Positions 17,351-25,502 of a DNA stretch of 64,000 bases are shown piece after piece. The notes beneath the pieces were generated by a model, which searched no databases, had not been told where the DNA came from, and saw nothing but the letters and a program-made list of their open reading frames with translations. The translations under genes were made by a program, and so were the position numbers. Origin of the DNA: Gloeobacterales cyanobacterium ES-bin-313 (GTDB lineage Bacteria; Cyanobacteriota; Cyanobacteriia; Gloeobacterales; Gloeobacteraceae); assembly GCA_014379585.1 (NCBI GenBank), contig JACMLN010000106.1, positions 1-64,000 of the forward strand, in the 5' to 3' direction. Position 1 is the stretch's first letter; every line of letters begins with the position of its first letter.

Positions 17351-18889
17351 ATGTCCCTCACCGAAAAATGGCTCAAACCCTCAACACTTGCGGATCTGCG
17401 GCGCGTAGATGCTGGCTGGCTCGCCCTTAGGCAAGCGCAAGAACCGCCTAAAACAGTGGTGCAGAAAAGCGCAAGTCGATTGACGGACATTTCTTTTGAC
17501 GTTGCGATTGCGGGAGGCACTCTGGGGATTTTGCTCGGAGCGGCTTTGGCAAAACAGGGTTTGCGGGTCGCTTTGATCGAGCGTGGGATGTTGCGTGGTC
17601 GTGCGCAAGAGTGGAATATTAGTCGCTCAGATCTGGATATTTTTGTCGAACTCGAACTCCTGACTCCTGCCGAATTGGAGCGGGCGATGGCCACCCACTG
17701 CAGTCGATCCGCGATTCGCTTTCCAGGGGCAAAACCGATCTGGGTAGAGGGGGTACTCGATATTGGCATCGATCCGATTTACCTACTGGCTGTGCTCAAG
17801 GAAAAGTTTTTGCAGTGCGGTGGCCAACTTTTTGAAAATACGGCGTTCATGGGTGCAACCATCCATCCCAATGGGGTGCAAGCTGGTGCGCTCACTTGCC
17901 GCCTGTTTGTCGATGCGATGGGTCATCTTTCGCCAATTACCCAACAAGCCCGAAACGGCCAAAAACCGGAAGGTATCTGTCTGGTGGTCGGTAGTTGTGC
18001 CCAAGGTTTTGCCGCTAACGATGAATCTGACTTGATCGCTTCGTTGACCCCGGTTGTCAATTATTGTCAGTACCTTTGGGAAACATTTCCTGCTAGAGAT
18101 GGGCGAACGACCTATTTATTTACCTACGTGGACACATCTTTAGAGCGTCCTAGCTTAGAAGCACTTTTTGAGGACTATTTGCGAGTACTACCCGACTACC
18201 AGGGCACAGCTTTAGAGGCGTTGCAAATAGAAAGGTCACTCTTCGGCCTCTTTCCAGCCTATCAAAGTGGCGGAATCGGGAGCCGTTTTGATCGTGTTCT
18301 GGCTGTTGGTGATAGTAGTGGTAGCCAATCTCCTCTCAGTTTTGGTGGATTTGGCGCGATGGTTCGTCACTTGAAGCGGTTAACTTTCGGGATCTGTGAA
18401 AGTCTACAGTGGGATTGTTTGGAGTCGCCAGATCTTGACCAATTGCAACCCTATCAGCCGAACTTGGCAGCGACTTGGCTTTTTCAAAAGACGATGTGTG
18501 TCGAGGTGAATCAAAAAATCGGCCCCGATCAGGTCAATCGGTTGCTCTCATCTGTTTTTGTCCAGATGGAATCTTTGGGGTCGGAAGTGCTAAGACCTTT
18601 TTTGCAGGATGTTGTGCAGTTCCAAGCTTTGACAAAGACGCTGCTTAGTCTCGCTATTGCAGAACCGGGCTTAGTAGCTGGGATCGTCGCTCAAGTTGGA
18701 CCCTGGGCACTTTTGGACTGGTCTCGCCATTATCTGAGTCTCGGTCTGTACAGCGGACTGTATCGGCTATTCGAACACCAACATTCATTCTTTGCAAACT
18801 TGCCCGCTCCTTGGTGCTATCGGTTGAAACGCTCGCTCGATGCCTGGGAATATGGCTCAGGATCGGATCTTGGAAAAATTGGCCGTTAG
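17351..18889 (+). CDS. cruP: CruP-type FAD-dependent oxidoreductase (lycopene cyclase-like)
   Basis: A 512-residue flavoprotein. FDVAIAGGTLGILLGAALA (~50-68) is the FAD-binding loop of the CruA/CruP family; LRGRAQEWNISR, LLIDAMGH-like FVDAMGHLSPITQQAR, CLVVGSCAQGF, the FPARDGRTTYLFTY stretch and GDSSGSQSPLSFGGFGAM are typical of CruP. CruP is a paralogue of the CruA lycopene cyclase kept in cyanobacteria and plastids and has been linked to carotenoid metabolism and oxidative stress; true cyclase activity is uncertain. AGGA is 7 bp before ATG 17351. It reads divergently from ssb. Confidence 0.85.
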   Translation: MSLTEKWLKPSTLADLRRVDAGWLALRQAQEPPKTVVQKSASRLTDISFDVAIAGGTLGILLGAALAKQGLRVALIERGMLRGRAQEWNISRSDLDIFVELELLTPAELERAMATHCSRSAIRFPGAKPIWVEGVLDIGIDPIYLLAVLKEKFLQCGGQLFENTAFMGATIHPNGVQAGALTCRLFVDAMGHLSPITQQARNGQKPEGICLVVGSCAQGFAANDESDLIASLTPVVNYCQYLWETFPARDGRTTYLFTYVDTSLERPSLEALFEDYLRVLPDYQGTALEALQIERSLFGLFPAYQSGGIGSRFDRVLAVGDSSGSQSPLSFGGFGAMVRHLKRLTFGICESLQWDCLESPDLDQLQPYQPNLAATWLFQKTMCVEVNQKIGPDQVNRLLSSVFVQMESLGSEVLRPFLQDVVQFQALTKTLLSLAIAEPGLVAGIVAQVGPWALLDWSRHYLSLGLYSGLYRLFEHQHSFFANLPAPWCYRLKRSLDAWEYGSGSDLGKIGR

Positions 18890-18948
18890 TTTGGGTGTGG
18901 TTGGAGTTTGTTGGGTCTAGGATAAAGGGAAGTATTTTTGGGTTTGCA

Positions 18949-19233
18949 ATGTCCAAAGCGATCTGGAATGGTGCTGTGCTGGCTGAGAGCGACCAGTGCG
19001 AAGTGGTTGAAGGAAATTACTATTTCCCAGCGACAGCGATCAACTCCGCGTACTTCAAAGAGAGTAATACGCACACGACCTGTCCCTGGAAGGGGGTTGC
19101 CAGTTACTACGACGTCGTTGTAGAAGGCAAAGTCAACAAAGATGCTGCCTGGTACTACCCCACACCGAAGACAGCAGCGGCCAATATTTCGGGCTACATC
19201 GCCTTTTGGAAAGGAACCCAAGTTGAGAAGTAG
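18949..19233 (+). CDS. DUF427 family protein
   Basis: A 94-residue protein that is essentially a single DUF427 domain: AIWNGAVLAESD, VVEGNYYFP, HTTCPWKGVASYYDVVV and AWYYPTPKTAA. The function is unknown; the compact beta fold and Cys-Pro-Trp-Lys-Gly motif are family hallmarks. ATG 18949 is chosen on homology; an overlapping longer frame from 18811 lies inside cruP. It is the first gene of a same-strand run reaching to 23392. Confidence 0.9.
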   Translation: MSKAIWNGAVLAESDQCEVVEGNYYFPATAINSAYFKESNTHTTCPWKGVASYYDVVVEGKVNKDAAWYYPTPKTAAANISGYIAFWKGTQVEK

Positions 19234-19246
19234 TACCGGCGGCAAA

Positions 19247-19708
19247 ATGGATGCGAAGCAGAAGTCGATCACTTTTAAGAGTGAGGCGCAAAAAGCGGTT
19301 TTTGAGCGCATCACCCCCTGGATCCGCGAGATCTTTGGCGAACTCGCAGTTAGCATCAGCAGTTCTCGACCCATCGTGCGGATTGCCTTTGGTACTGCGG
19401 CGGTTCATGTCAATGTCCAGCCTTGGAAAGAGAACGATGTGGTGATCAACACCCGTTCCTACGTCGTTACCAACGTAAAAATTACTCCGGAATTGCTCCA
19501 CTACTTGCTGCGCGAAAATGACCAGATGCGCTTCGGTGCCTTTGGGATCGACGATGCCAACGACATTTTCTTTGAGTACTCGATTGTTGGCTCTACCTGC
19601 GACCGAGCCGAACTAAAAGCCGCTGTCAGTGCAGTTGCTTTTACCTCTGATGAGTACGATGACCAAATTGCCACTCGCTGGGGTGGTGAGCGGGCTATTG
19701 ACCGCTAA
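19247..19708 (+). CDS. YbjN/type III chaperone-fold protein
   Basis: A 153-residue protein: acidic ends, IREIFGELAVSISSSRPIVRIAFG, VHVNVQPWKENDVVINTRSYVV, ELLHYLLRENDQMRFGAFGIDDANDIFFEYSIVG. This alternation is that of the YbjN / CesT (Tir-chaperone) fold, common as stand-alone proteins in cyanobacteria. These are thought to bind protein partners. ATG 19247, 13 bp after DUF427; 2 bp before anmK. Confidence 0.65.
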   Translation: MDAKQKSITFKSEAQKAVFERITPWIREIFGELAVSISSSRPIVRIAFGTAAVHVNVQPWKENDVVINTRSYVVTNVKITPELLHYLLRENDQMRFGAFGIDDANDIFFEYSIVGSTCDRAELKAAVSAVAFTSDEYDDQIATRWGGERAIDR

Positions 19709-19710
19709 CG

Positions 19711-20838
19711 ATGGCGATCTTTGCTATTGGCTTGATGAGCGGTACCTCTTTAGACGGGATCGATGGGGCACTGATCCAGATTTCTGGAACACCAGATTCC
19801 CCAAGCATTCAAACGCTTAAAACCCTTGCCTGTCCCTATCCTGAGTCTTTGCGCCAGCGATTATTAGTCGTCGCGGAAGGTACACCAATCCCTGTAGCTG
19901 AAATCAGTGCCCTCCACCGGGATGTTGCTTTGGCCTTCTCTGACTCTGCCTTGGAACTGCTCGTCGGTTTCCCAGAAGCTTGCACTGTGATCGGTTCCCA
20001 CGGCCAGACTGTCCACCATCAACCACCAGGAAAGGAAATCGGTCATACCTTTCAGTTGGGGCACGGGGCGATTATCGCTGCCAAAACAGGGATCACGACG
20101 GTCAGCGATTTTCGTAGCCGCGATATGGCTTACGGGGGGCAAGGTGCGCCACTGGTGCCTTTTTTCGATGCACTGCTCCTGCGGGATCCTCACCATCCGC
20201 GCTGCATCCAAAATCTCGGTGGAATCGGCAACGTCACTTTTCTAGGTTCTGAAAAAGTGCTCGCCTTCGATACAGGGCCAGCCAATTTGCTCATCGATGG
20301 GGCGATGCGATTGCTTTACGATCAGCCCTTCGACCAAGGTGGACAGATCGCTCTAAGCGGCACAGTCGATTCTGAGCTTTTAGAACGTTGGCTGTTGGAT
20401 CCTTACTTTACGAAACACCCCCCCAAATCGACGGGTCGGGAATATTTTGGTTATGCCAGGGCGGAAATCTTCTGTCAGGAAGCGGCACACTTAACGCCAG
20501 CCGCTCGAATTGCGACATTGAGCGAACTGACGGTTCAGTCCTTGGTCAGGGCTTACGAAGATTTCCTGCCGGTCATGCCCAAAGAAATTTTTCTCTCCGG
20601 TGGTGGTGCCCACAACCAGTATTTTATTCAGCGCCTAACCGCGTTGCTTGCCCCTGCCAAGGTGGATACAACCGCATCCCTCGGTGTGGATGTCGATTTC
20701 AAAGAAGCGATCGCCTTCGCTGTCCTCGGTTGGTTGCGGCTTCACAATCGCCCGACCAATTTCCCCAGTGCGACGGGGGCATCGAAGCATGTGCTGCTTG
20801 GCGATGTGCATAGTGATAGTTTGGATCCACATTCCTAG
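19711..20838 (+). CDS. anmK: Anhydro-N-acetylmuramic acid kinase
   Basis: A 375-residue sugar kinase of the ASKHA fold: GLMSGTSLDGIDGAL at the N-terminus, SHGQTVHHQP, TVSDFRSRDMAYGGQGAPLVP, NLGGIGNVTFLG, AFDTGPANLLID and FLSGGGAHN. It converts anhydro-MurNAc from cell-wall turnover into MurNAc-6-phosphate with ATP. Length and motifs are complete. It follows the YbjN gene by 2 bp and precedes RNase D by 9 bp, so a shared transcript is likely. Confidence 0.96.
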   Translation: MAIFAIGLMSGTSLDGIDGALIQISGTPDSPSIQTLKTLACPYPESLRQRLLVVAEGTPIPVAEISALHRDVALAFSDSALELLVGFPEACTVIGSHGQTVHHQPPGKEIGHTFQLGHGAIIAAKTGITTVSDFRSRDMAYGGQGAPLVPFFDALLLRDPHHPRCIQNLGGIGNVTFLGSEKVLAFDTGPANLLIDGAMRLLYDQPFDQGGQIALSGTVDSELLERWLLDPYFTKHPPKSTGREYFGYARAEIFCQEAAHLTPAARIATLSELTVQSLVRAYEDFLPVMPKEIFLSGGGAHNQYFIQRLTALLAPAKVDTTASLGVDVDFKEAIAFAVLGWLRLHNRPTNFPSATGASKHVLLGDVHSDSLDPHS

Positions 20839-20847
20839 CCCACTCCC

Positions 20848-21423
20848 ATGGCCCGACACGAAGTTCCTTATGTCCTGATTACTGAAACCAAAGAATTAGA
20901 AGATCTCGTTGTCCAGTGGCAATCTGCCCCTGTCCTTGCCGTGGATACAGAAACTGCCCACTGGAATCAGATGCGCAGCGGTAAAAGTAGCATTTCCCTG
21001 CTGCAAATCTGGGATGGTCAGAGTGAGATCATCTGGGTGATCGATTGTTTCGCCACCGATATTAGTCTGTTTATTCAGAAGACGATGCGCAGTTGGGAAA
21101 CTACAAAACTGATTCACAATGCTCCCTACGATCTGGCCTACTTGGGTGGAGCGGCACAAGCAGGCGCTGTGGTCTGCACTTTGCAGATGGCGCGCCGCAT
21201 TCCGACCCATCTGCGCAACGGGCTGGCACGTAATTCCCTCAAAGCCCTCAGCGAACATTTTTTGGATGTCGAACTGGACAAAAGCTATCAAGCGAGCAAT
21301 TGGGCACTGCGCCCCCTCAGCAAATACCAATTGGCCTACGCTGCCCTCGACCCTTGGGCAACCTATCGCGTTTGGGAAGAAATGCGTGCCCTGAGCGAGC
21401 CGGAGGATGAAATTGTTCTATGA
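20848..21423 (+). CDS. Ribonuclease D-type 3'-5' exonuclease
   Basis: A 191-residue DnaQ-like DEDDy exonuclease: motif I VDTET, motif II IHNAPYDLAYLGG and motif III YAALDPWATYRVW with the Tyr and Asp. It lacks the HRDC domain of E. coli RNase D, as is usual for cyanobacterial short versions. It probably trims tRNA or other structured RNA 3' ends. Its TGA overlaps the ATG of the chaperonin (ATGA), indicating translational coupling. Confidence 0.9.
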   Translation: MARHEVPYVLITETKELEDLVVQWQSAPVLAVDTETAHWNQMRSGKSSISLLQIWDGQSEIIWVIDCFATDISLFIQKTMRSWETTKLIHNAPYDLAYLGGAAQAGAVVCTLQMARRIPTHLRNGLARNSLKALSEHFLDVELDKSYQASNWALRPLSKYQLAYAALDPWATYRVWEEMRALSEPEDEIVL

Positions 21424-22928
21424 GCGATAATGCCTACCTCAAAGTTCTTCGCAACAATATTGCCGCTGTCCGCATGATCGTCGAAACCGTTGCCCCGACC
21501 CTTGGCCCCAAAGGTCTAGATGTCTTGCTTACAGATGAAGCGGGCCGGATCACGATCACCAACGATGGAGTAGAAATTCTGCGCCAACTCGATGCCCAGC
21601 ACCCAGCTGCCCGCCTGGTTGCCCAAGCTGCCGATGCGCAAGATCGCGCTGTCGGCGACGGCACGACGACTGCAACTGTTTTGGCTGGTGCGCTCCTTGA
21701 TGCTGCTTTGGTCAGTATCGAGCAAGGTGTCTCGATTAACCCCTTACTCACTGGGATGCGCCAAGGGATTCAGTGTGGGGTGGAAGCCCTCAAGCAACAG
21801 GCGCAAACCATTGTTAGCTTTGACGATCCGTTATTGCTTCAAGTTACCGAAGTGGCTGCACGGGGCGACAAAGCTTTGGCCCAAGTTGTCTGGGAGGCTG
21901 CACGGCGTATCGGTGTTGAACGCCTCAGCACGGGATCTTTGCGCCTTGGGGACTTAGTGCTAGCTGAAACTGGTGGGGTCCACCACTGGATCGATGGGGT
22001 CTTGATTGGCAAGCGACCGCTTTTTTTGCCCGCCGATGGCTGGCTGCGCACAGGAAAAGTCCTCGTCCTCGGCGATGCTCTGGAGCCAGAAGGACTCGAT
22101 GCCCAAGCACTCTCGACCGAAGGGGGATTCAACCGCTTCGTCGAAACCCAAAATCGTCTGCGCCAAGAAATTCACCAGTTGGTGCAGTCAGAGGTTGTCC
22201 TAGTGGTCTGCGAAAAGACGATTGCGCCCCTGGCTGAGGAATGTCTAGCTGAGGCGGGTATTCTTGCCCTTCAACGCACCTTAAGCCGCGACACCCAGCG
22301 CATCTGCCAATTTAGTGGTGCGCAAGTGGCACGCCGCTCAATGTTGAGTCAGGATTTTGCCAATTGGCTGGGCAAAGCCGAAGTCAGTTACGAACCGATT
22401 GGCCAGCGCGTGATTCTCAAAGCTGGAGGCGGACAACCCCTGGCGACAATTTTGGTCGGTGCCCACAGTGCCGATGTCGCAGCGGAACAGGAGCGTGTTG
22501 CCATCGATGCCTGCGGCGCGCTTCAGGCTGCATTGAAGGGTGGGGTGGTGACAGGTGGGGGAGTCGCCGAATTCGTCTGTGCCCAAGTGATTCAAGGGCA
22601 GCTTGCCCACACTGAGGGGCTAACCCGCTACGGAATGCAGGTGGTGGCTATTGCGTTGCGCCGACCGATCGAGCAGATCGTGGCCAACAGTGGCTACTCA
22701 GCTCTCGAAAAAGTGGCCAATCTCGAATCTACACACCAACGCACCCAGAATCAGCACCTGGGCATCGATTGCGAAAGTGGAGAGATTGCTAATCTTTGGA
22801 CTATGGGCATCGTCGATCCGCTGACGGTCAAGACCAATGCCCTGCAGGCTGCTGGGGAGATTGCTGAACGCATTCTACGGATTCAAACCGTGGTTCGCCG
22901 TCGAGAATTTCCGCCGGAGGGAGTTTGA
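21420..22928 (+). CDS. Thermosome-like (group III type) chaperonin
   Basis: A 502-residue Cpn60-superfamily protein that follows group II/III, not GroEL, sequence: TLGPKGLDVLLTD (not GRNVVLDK), ITITNDGVEIL, HPAARLV before GDGTTTATVLAG (~79-90), then DALEPEGLDAQAL in the apical region, GGVVTGGGVAEF, RRPIEQIVANSG and GIVDPLTVKTNALQAAGEIAERIL at the C-terminus. It lacks the GGM tail of GroEL, and no groES lies nearby. Bacterial group III chaperonins (first known from Carboxydothermus) form two-ring, GroES-independent folding cages with a built-in lid. The gene overlaps RNase D by 4 bp at the end of the DUF427-anmK run. The presence of this type in a cyanobacterium is unusual. Confidence 0.88.
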   Translation: MSDNAYLKVLRNNIAAVRMIVETVAPTLGPKGLDVLLTDEAGRITITNDGVEILRQLDAQHPAARLVAQAADAQDRAVGDGTTTATVLAGALLDAALVSIEQGVSINPLLTGMRQGIQCGVEALKQQAQTIVSFDDPLLLQVTEVAARGDKALAQVVWEAARRIGVERLSTGSLRLGDLVLAETGGVHHWIDGVLIGKRPLFLPADGWLRTGKVLVLGDALEPEGLDAQALSTEGGFNRFVETQNRLRQEIHQLVQSEVVLVVCEKTIAPLAEECLAEAGILALQRTLSRDTQRICQFSGAQVARRSMLSQDFANWLGKAEVSYEPIGQRVILKAGGGQPLATILVGAHSADVAAEQERVAIDACGALQAALKGGVVTGGGVAEFVCAQVIQGQLAHTEGLTRYGMQVVAIALRRPIEQIVANSGYSALEKVANLESTHQRTQNQHLGIDCESGEIANLWTMGIVDPLTVKTNALQAAGEIAERILRIQTVVRRREFPPEGV

Positions 22929-22990
22929 TTTGCGGAACGGATCAGCGAGAATCGAGTCTACACCTCGGTGCACGAAAGGTCAGTAGGAAA

Positions 22991-23392
22991 ATGCTCAGAG
23001 TAAGACTATTCGGTGCAGCAGTGGTTCTGACAATTTGTGCTTGCTTTCCAACGATTGCTGGGGCGCAACAACCTGCAACTTTAGTGAAATTGGGCGAACT
23101 GCGGGTCGGCAACAAAACACCCTACCCAGTACGCGTTGTTGTGACTAAGGGAGATGGCAGTCTCGAAGGTGCTTTCTGGGACTTTGCTCCCGGCGAAGGG
23201 GGGAGCGAGGGCATCCGCCTCACCCTGCCCGATAAGCCAGACAAGCCAATGCTCCTTGCTGAAGGGGATGTCCTCACCATTTTCGCTTTAGACGGATCCC
23301 GCCGCTACTGGGGGCCAAATATTTTAGGCAAGACCGTCGCTCCATTCTGGGATGGGAAGCGCAAGATCTGGAGTACGGTGCTCCGCCCCTAA
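22991..23392 (+). CDS. Secreted protein of unknown function
   Basis: A 133-residue protein from ATG 22991 with AGGA close upstream; a longer frame from 22925 would overlap the chaperonin stop. Residues 1-~26 are a signal peptide (ending AGA). The mature part is a compact beta-rich domain: LGELRVGNKTPYPVRVVVTK, ALWDF-like FWDFAPGEGG, VLTIFALDGSRRYWGP and a Trp-rich end. I do not recognise the family. Stop codons interleave with those of convergent clpS (23389-23392). Confidence 0.75.
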   Translation: MLRVRLFGAAVVLTICACFPTIAGAQQPATLVKLGELRVGNKTPYPVRVVVTKGDGSLEGAFWDFAPGEGGSEGIRLTLPDKPDKPMLLAEGDVLTIFALDGSRRYWGPNILGKTVAPFWDGKRKIWSTVLRP

Positions 23393-23673
23393 GCGGTTTC
23401 GAGGGGAGCCATGGTCAACCCTTCTCGGCTGAGTTGCTCATGATAAAGTTCTGCCTGTTCGAGAGAACCCGTCCAGACAATCGCTTGTCCTTCAAAGTGG
23501 ACTTGATTGGTCAAATTCCAGGCACGATCCGGCGTCATCTGCGGAATGTATTTTAATAGACAATTAGAGACATGCTGAAACGTGTTGAAATCATCGTTCA
23601 GCACAATCACTTTCCAGGACTTCACTGTCTTTGGAATGGTCTTCGGATCGGGCGTAATCGTGGAGGTGGACAT
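23389..23673 (-). CDS. clpS: ATP-dependent Clp protease adaptor ClpS
   Basis: A 94-residue adaptor. WKVIVLNDDFNTFQHVSNCLLKYIP carries the NDDFNT-type N-degron pocket edge, and a second conserved helix follows (VHFEGQAIVWTGSLEQAELYHEQL). It delivers N-end-rule substrates to ClpAP/ClpCP. It sits 6 bp downstream of the Psb35-like gene. The extended N-terminal tail (~20 residues) is Pro/Thr-rich. Confidence 0.95.
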   Translation of the reverse strand: MSTSTITPDPKTIPKTVKSWKVIVLNDDFNTFQHVSNCLLKYIPQMTPDRAWNLTNQVHFEGQAIVWTGSLEQAELYHEQLSREGLTMAPLETA

Positions 23674-23679
23674 GGAAAC

Positions 23680-23865
23680 TTAGCTCTGCAACTCTTCGTC
23701 CTGCTGCTGCTGACGCACGATGGACTTAGGTGTGATCGCAGTGATGAAGGCAGGACGTTGGGCACCTTCCCAGCCTGGAGGACGCTCAGAAGCGTAGAAG
23801 GCCACTAAGCCAACGACTACGCAAACCACGAGGCCAACTGCCATCAAGCCAAGATAAAGGGTCAT
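23680..23865 (-). CDS. psb35: Psb35-like photosystem II assembly peptide
   Basis: A 61-residue protein: one N-terminal transmembrane helix (~4-25), then FYASERPPGWEGAQRP, matching the short cyanobacterial Psb35 (Ssl2148) pattern of a helix followed by a Lys/Arg-Pro-x-Gly-Trp-Glu and Arg-Pro motif. Psb35 associates with CP47 and high-light-inducible proteins during photosystem II assembly. It is co-transcribed with clpS. The assignment rests on the motif and is moderately sure. Confidence 0.55.
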   Translation of the reverse strand: MTLYLGLMAVGLVVCVVVGLVAFYASERPPGWEGAQRPAFITAITPKSIVRQQQQDEELQS

Positions 23866-23983
23866 AGCTGCTTCCTAAACTTCTTTAGAATATCTTAACA
23901 CATCGCAATCAAGGCGTTACCTCTCTCAACAGACAGAGACAGGAGAGATAATTAAAGAGTCATTAAAAAAGCCGAAATCGTTT

Positions 23984-24739
23984 ATGAGGATGCCACTGAC
24001 TGCGCCTTCGCCCCAAAATTTAGCCCAGTGGATGCTTGAAGCATTTCGCACCCAGGTGCGGGTCTATCACCGCGCCGAGTTGCCCCAAGCGGAAGGTTGT
24101 TTATTGGTCGTGGCCAACCACCGCAGTTTTTTGGATGCCCCGTTGATGCTGTGGGGATTTCAACGCCCTGTCCACCTTGTCAGTCACCACTATTTGGCGC
24201 AAGTTCCAGTCGTCAGTCAACTGATTGAGCACCTCGGCGGCTTTCACCTTGGTCCTTCGCGTCAAAGTCGCTCCCAACTGTTTCGCCTGTTTCGCCAAGC
24301 CGCTCAGTATCTTCATCAAGGCGAACACGTCGCGATTTTTCCAGAAGGGGCAGAACTGATCGCCCAAACGAGTTCTCCAAGCCAAGGAGCAGATTTTCGC
24401 CGTGGCTTTGCCCACCTCGCCTTGCGTTCTGGAATCGCTCATTTGCCGATCGTGCCTGTCGCCATTGTTTCGCGCCAAGAGGCCAGTGGTCCGATTTTTC
24501 CGTTGCCCCTACTCAGAATGTTGGACAGCAGTGAACCGATGTTTCAACGGGATGGCTGGCATCCGCTTGTGATCTACCAACGTGTCGAATTGCATATCGG
24601 TGTGCCGCGCCGGATTCGCCCCGAAGAAATCCAAGCGTATCGTGGTGGACGGGCTGCCGCAGTCACCAATGCCCTCGCCCAAGAAATGCAAGAAGCTGCC
24701 CACCAATTGACCTTGGCTGGAAACCAGCACCCGTGGTGA
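23984..24739 (+). CDS. Lysophospholipid acyltransferase-family protein (PES-type acyltransferase half)
   Basis: A 251-residue LPLAT/PlsC-fold enzyme: VANHRSFLDAPLM contains the catalytic HxxxxD, LGPSRQSRSQLF the following block, and IFPEGAEL the phosphate-binding motif. It transfers an acyl group to a glycerol, prenol or quinol acceptor. The next gene overlaps by 4 bp (GTGA) and is an alpha/beta hydrolase like the N-terminal half of plant phytyl ester synthases, so this may be the acyltransferase half of a split PES. Simple lysophosphatidate acylation is the alternative. Confidence 0.85.
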   Translation: MRMPLTAPSPQNLAQWMLEAFRTQVRVYHRAELPQAEGCLLVVANHRSFLDAPLMLWGFQRPVHLVSHHYLAQVPVVSQLIEHLGGFHLGPSRQSRSQLFRLFRQAAQYLHQGEHVAIFPEGAELIAQTSSPSQGADFRRGFAHLALRSGIAHLPIVPVAIVSRQEASGPIFPLPLLRMLDSSEPMFQRDGWHPLVIYQRVELHIGVPRRIRPEEIQAYRGGRAAAVTNALAQEMQEAAHQLTLAGNQHPW

Positions 24740-25449
24740 CACCGCGCCCCGTTGTGATCTATTTGCCCGGTATGGACGGTGGTGGAAAACTTTTTTATCT
24801 CCAGGAGATGCGCCTCGCCCCCTACTGCGATGTCCGTGCTTTGAGTATTCCCCTCGATGATCGTGGGGATTGGCAAAGTCTTGCCCAGCGCGTCTACGCC
24901 CTCGTCCCTGACGACCGTCCGGCGATCTTATTGGGGGAATCCTTCGGGGGGTGTCTCGCCCTTTGGTGTGCTATCCAACGCCCTCATCTCTACAGCCATC
25001 TGGTTTTAGTCAATCCAGCGAGTTCGTGGGCGCGCTTGAGTTGGCTCGTTCAAGGCTCACGGGGACTGAATTTTTTCCCATCTGCGATTTTGCTTGCCCT
25101 CAGTGCCGTTTTCTTGCCCTTTCTGTGTGCGGTGCAACGCATTCAACCCCAAGATCGCTCAGCGCTATTAAACGCGATGACCCAAGTGCCAAAACCGACG
25201 ATTCTCCACCGCCTCAACTTGTTAGAAAATTTTCAGCTCGACGATTACTTAGGAAATCTCAAATTACCAACTTTACTGTTCGGTAGTCGTGAAGATCGGC
25301 TCTTGCCTTCCCTCAATGAAGTTCGCCTACTTGCCCAAAAGCTTCCTGATGCGCGAGTCGAAACTTTGCCAGAAAGTGGTCATGCCGCCCTCCTCGAACA
25401 GGGTGTGAACATTGCCGCTTATCTGTTGAAATATAAGTTTTTGGGCTAG
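24736..25449 (+). CDS. Alpha/beta hydrolase (PES-type hydrolase half)
   Basis: A 238-residue hydrolase starting at GTG 24736, overlapping the acyltransferase stop. Visible: VVIYLPGMDGGG near the N-terminus, nucleophile elbow GESFGGCLAL (~Ser 69), Asp in FGSREDRLLP (~Asp 190) and His in ESGHAALLEQG. The GESFGGCLAL and LPGxDGxG signatures match the hydrolase domain that is fused to an acyltransferase in plant phytyl ester synthases. The acyl or phytyl substrate is inferred from this arrangement. Confidence 0.85.
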   Translation: MTPRPVVIYLPGMDGGGKLFYLQEMRLAPYCDVRALSIPLDDRGDWQSLAQRVYALVPDDRPAILLGESFGGCLALWCAIQRPHLYSHLVLVNPASSWARLSWLVQGSRGLNFFPSAILLALSAVFLPFLCAVQRIQPQDRSALLNAMTQVPKPTILHRLNLLENFQLDDYLGNLKLPTLLFGSREDRLLPSLNEVRLLAQKLPDARVETLPESGHAALLEQGVNIAAYLLKYKFLG

Positions 25450-25502
25450 GGCACAGTAATACACCCAGAAACCCAGACTGCCGCAGAATCAACGCTTTGG
25501 GA

